Assembly (NCBI GenBank): GCA_945898105.1
Contig: CAMDHL010000108.1
Span: forward strand, 1-7,154
DNA: 7,154 nucleotides
Direction of reading: 5' to 3'
From: Comamonas sp. lk
GTDB taxonomy: Bacteria; Pseudomonadota; Gammaproteobacteria; Burkholderiales; Burkholderiaceae_C
The notes under the pieces: model-generated
The model's input: only the letters and a program-made list of their open reading frames with translations
Databases searched by the model: none
Told to the model about the DNA's origin: nothing
In this document: piece after piece, positions 6,157 through 7,154 of the stretch
How the letters are laid out: the number at the start of each line of letters is the position of its first letter
Position numbering within the stretch: the stretch's first letter is position 1
Made by a program: the position numbers and the translations under genes

Positions 6157-7154
6157 ACAATCGGCTGGTCCACCGACAAGCTCTCGCCCTGCGATGCCAG
6201 CACCTTGCTGACCACGCCATCGGCGGCGGCGAACAATACGTTTTCCATCTTCATGGCTTCAATCACCGCCACGCGCTCGCCGGCCTGCACTTTTTGGCCG
6301 GGCTCGACCAGCACCTGCGACAAGAGTCCGGGCATGGGCGAGAGCACAAAGCGACTCATGTCTGGCGGCGATTTGAAGGGCATCATGCGATGCAAAGTCG
6401 CCATGCGCGGCGAGACCACCAGCGCGTCGATGCGGGTACCGTTGTGCTGCACGCGCAGCGCCAGCGGGTTCTTAGGCGTACCGCGCTCAATTTGCGCGGT
6501 AAAGGCTTTACCGTTCACCGTACCGGTGATTGCAATGTCATTGAGGCGCGATTGGCTGCGAATTTCGTAGTGGGCATCTGCGACCCGCACGCGCGCTGAA
6601 CCGGTATCGCCCACAAACTCGTCCACGTGCACTGGCGTGTAAACATGGCTGCCACTGTCCGACATGGCAATGACCACGTAGTCTTTGCCGGCCTCCACTG
6701 CGTAGCCGGGCAACTGGCCACTGATAGCGGCAGTGCGCTCGCGCGACTTGCGGCGCACAAACGCGGCTAGTGCCGTGAGGAAATGCGCGTCCTCGTGCGG
6801 CACGTCTTCGGCGCGGAAACCGTGGGAATAGTTCTCGGCGATAAAGCCGGTATTGAAATCGCCCGCCACAAACTTAGGGTGCGCCAACAAAGCCGCTTGA
6901 AACGGAATATTGCTGGAGACGCCACGGATGACAAAGCCATTAAGCGCCTCGCGCATTTTGGCAATCGCGTCCAAACGATCTTTACCGTGGACGATCAGCT
7001 TGGCGATCATCGAGTCGTAGTACATGGGTATCTCGCCACCGTCACGCACGCCGGTGTCTACGCGCACACCCAGTAAATCGGCTGTATTGCTTTGGAACAT
7101 GGTTTGCGCAGGTGGCGCAAAACGCACCAAGCGACCCGTGGAGGGCAAGAAATT
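6144..7154 (-). CDS. pccA: Propionyl-CoA carboxylase alpha-type biotin subunit (5' part beyond window)
   Basis: The C-terminal 336 residues of a biotin-dependent acyl-CoA carboxylase alpha subunit, usually about 660-680 residues, open to the right edge. In order: the end of the biotin carboxylase domain, with [19 protein letters not shown] and [14 protein letters not shown]; a middle region of about 150 residues matching the BT linker domain that docks the beta subunit in propionyl-CoA carboxylases; and a biotinyl carrier domain with EAMKMEN. The biotinylated lysine codon is at 6249-6251, 34 residues from the C-terminus, the usual distance. The enzyme carboxylates propionyl-CoA to methylmalonyl-CoA with ATP and bicarbonate in the cytoplasm, in propionate and odd-chain or branched amino acid breakdown. 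The BT-like middle region and the coupled epimerase-like gene favour this over methylcrotonyl- or acetyl-CoA carboxylase, but the substrate lies with the beta subunit, which is not visible. A TTG at 7148-7146 that could be read as a start is inside the gene. Confidence 0.85.
   Translation of the reverse strand, partial: NFLPSTGRLVRFAPPAQTMFQSNTADLLGVRVDTGVRDGGEIPMYYDSMIAKLIVHGKDRLDAIAKMREALNGFVIRGVSSNIPFQAALLAHPKFVAGDFNTGFIAENYSHGFRAEDVPHEDAHFLTALAAFVRRKSRERTAAISGQLPGYAVEAGKDYVVIAMSDSGSHVYTPVHVDEFVGDTGSARVRVADAHYEIRSQSRLNDIAITGTVNGKAFTAQIERGTPKNPLALRVQHNGTRIDALVVSPRMATLHRMMPFKSPPDMSRFVLSPMPGLLSQVLVEPGQKVQAGERVAVIEAMKMENVLFAAADGVVSKVLASQGESLSVDQPIVEFA

Noticed and set aside
5716..6211. Plus-strand frames opposite the VOC gene
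   Set aside because: The minus-strand VOC reading has clear family motifs and an ATGA coupling to its neighbour; the plus-strand frames have neither.
6144..7148. Start of the carboxylase subunit at a TTG near 7148
   Set aside because: The protein begins in mid-biotin-carboxylase domain and the frame stays open to the window edge, so the true start lies outside.

Overview
The window looks like chromosomal DNA of a betaproteobacterium, most likely order Burkholderiales and close to the Comamonadaceae. This rests on the protein sequences: a PhaZ1-type intracellular polyhydroxybutyrate (PHB) depolymerase with a Cys nucleophile, a soluble RnfB-like ferredoxin with an N-terminal four-Cys cluster, and a propionyl-CoA carboxylase type biotin subunit followed by an epimerase-like VOC protein. 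No taxonomic search could be run.

Layout: (1) 1-1922, minus strand: most of uvrB (nucleotide excision repair), with its C-terminus beyond the left edge. (2) 1923-2107: divergent intergenic region rich in small inverted repeats. (3) 2108-3304, plus: a class I aspartate/aromatic aminotransferase with all the classical PLP and substrate-binding residues. (4) 3305-3408: a short gap holding a perfect 10-bp-arm palindrome, then an extended -10 promoter candidate overlapping a PhaR-like dyad. (5) 3409-4974, plus: phaZ, carrying an unusual Lys/Ala-rich tail of about 100 residues. (6) 4985-5668, plus: rnfB-like ferredoxin, 10 nt behind phaZ and probably in the same transcript. (7) 5665-6147, minus: VOC/methylmalonyl-CoA epimerase-like gene, whose stop overlaps the rnfB stop. 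(8) 6144-7154, minus: 3' half of a biotin-carrying acyl-CoA carboxylase alpha subunit (pccA-like), coupled to the VOC gene by an ATGA overlap.

Two functional groups stand out. PhaZ and the ferredoxin lie in one probable plus-strand unit, linking storage-polymer breakdown to an electron carrier by position. The carboxylase and VOC protein form a minus-strand unit that fits propionyl-CoA to methylmalonyl-CoA conversion and epimerisation. uvrB and the aminotransferase are housekeeping genes with no evident tie to either.

I found no mobile element, CRISPR array, RNA gene or clearly new system. The most unusual item is the basic tail on PhaZ, which resembles the nucleoid-binding tails of some PHB-granule proteins.
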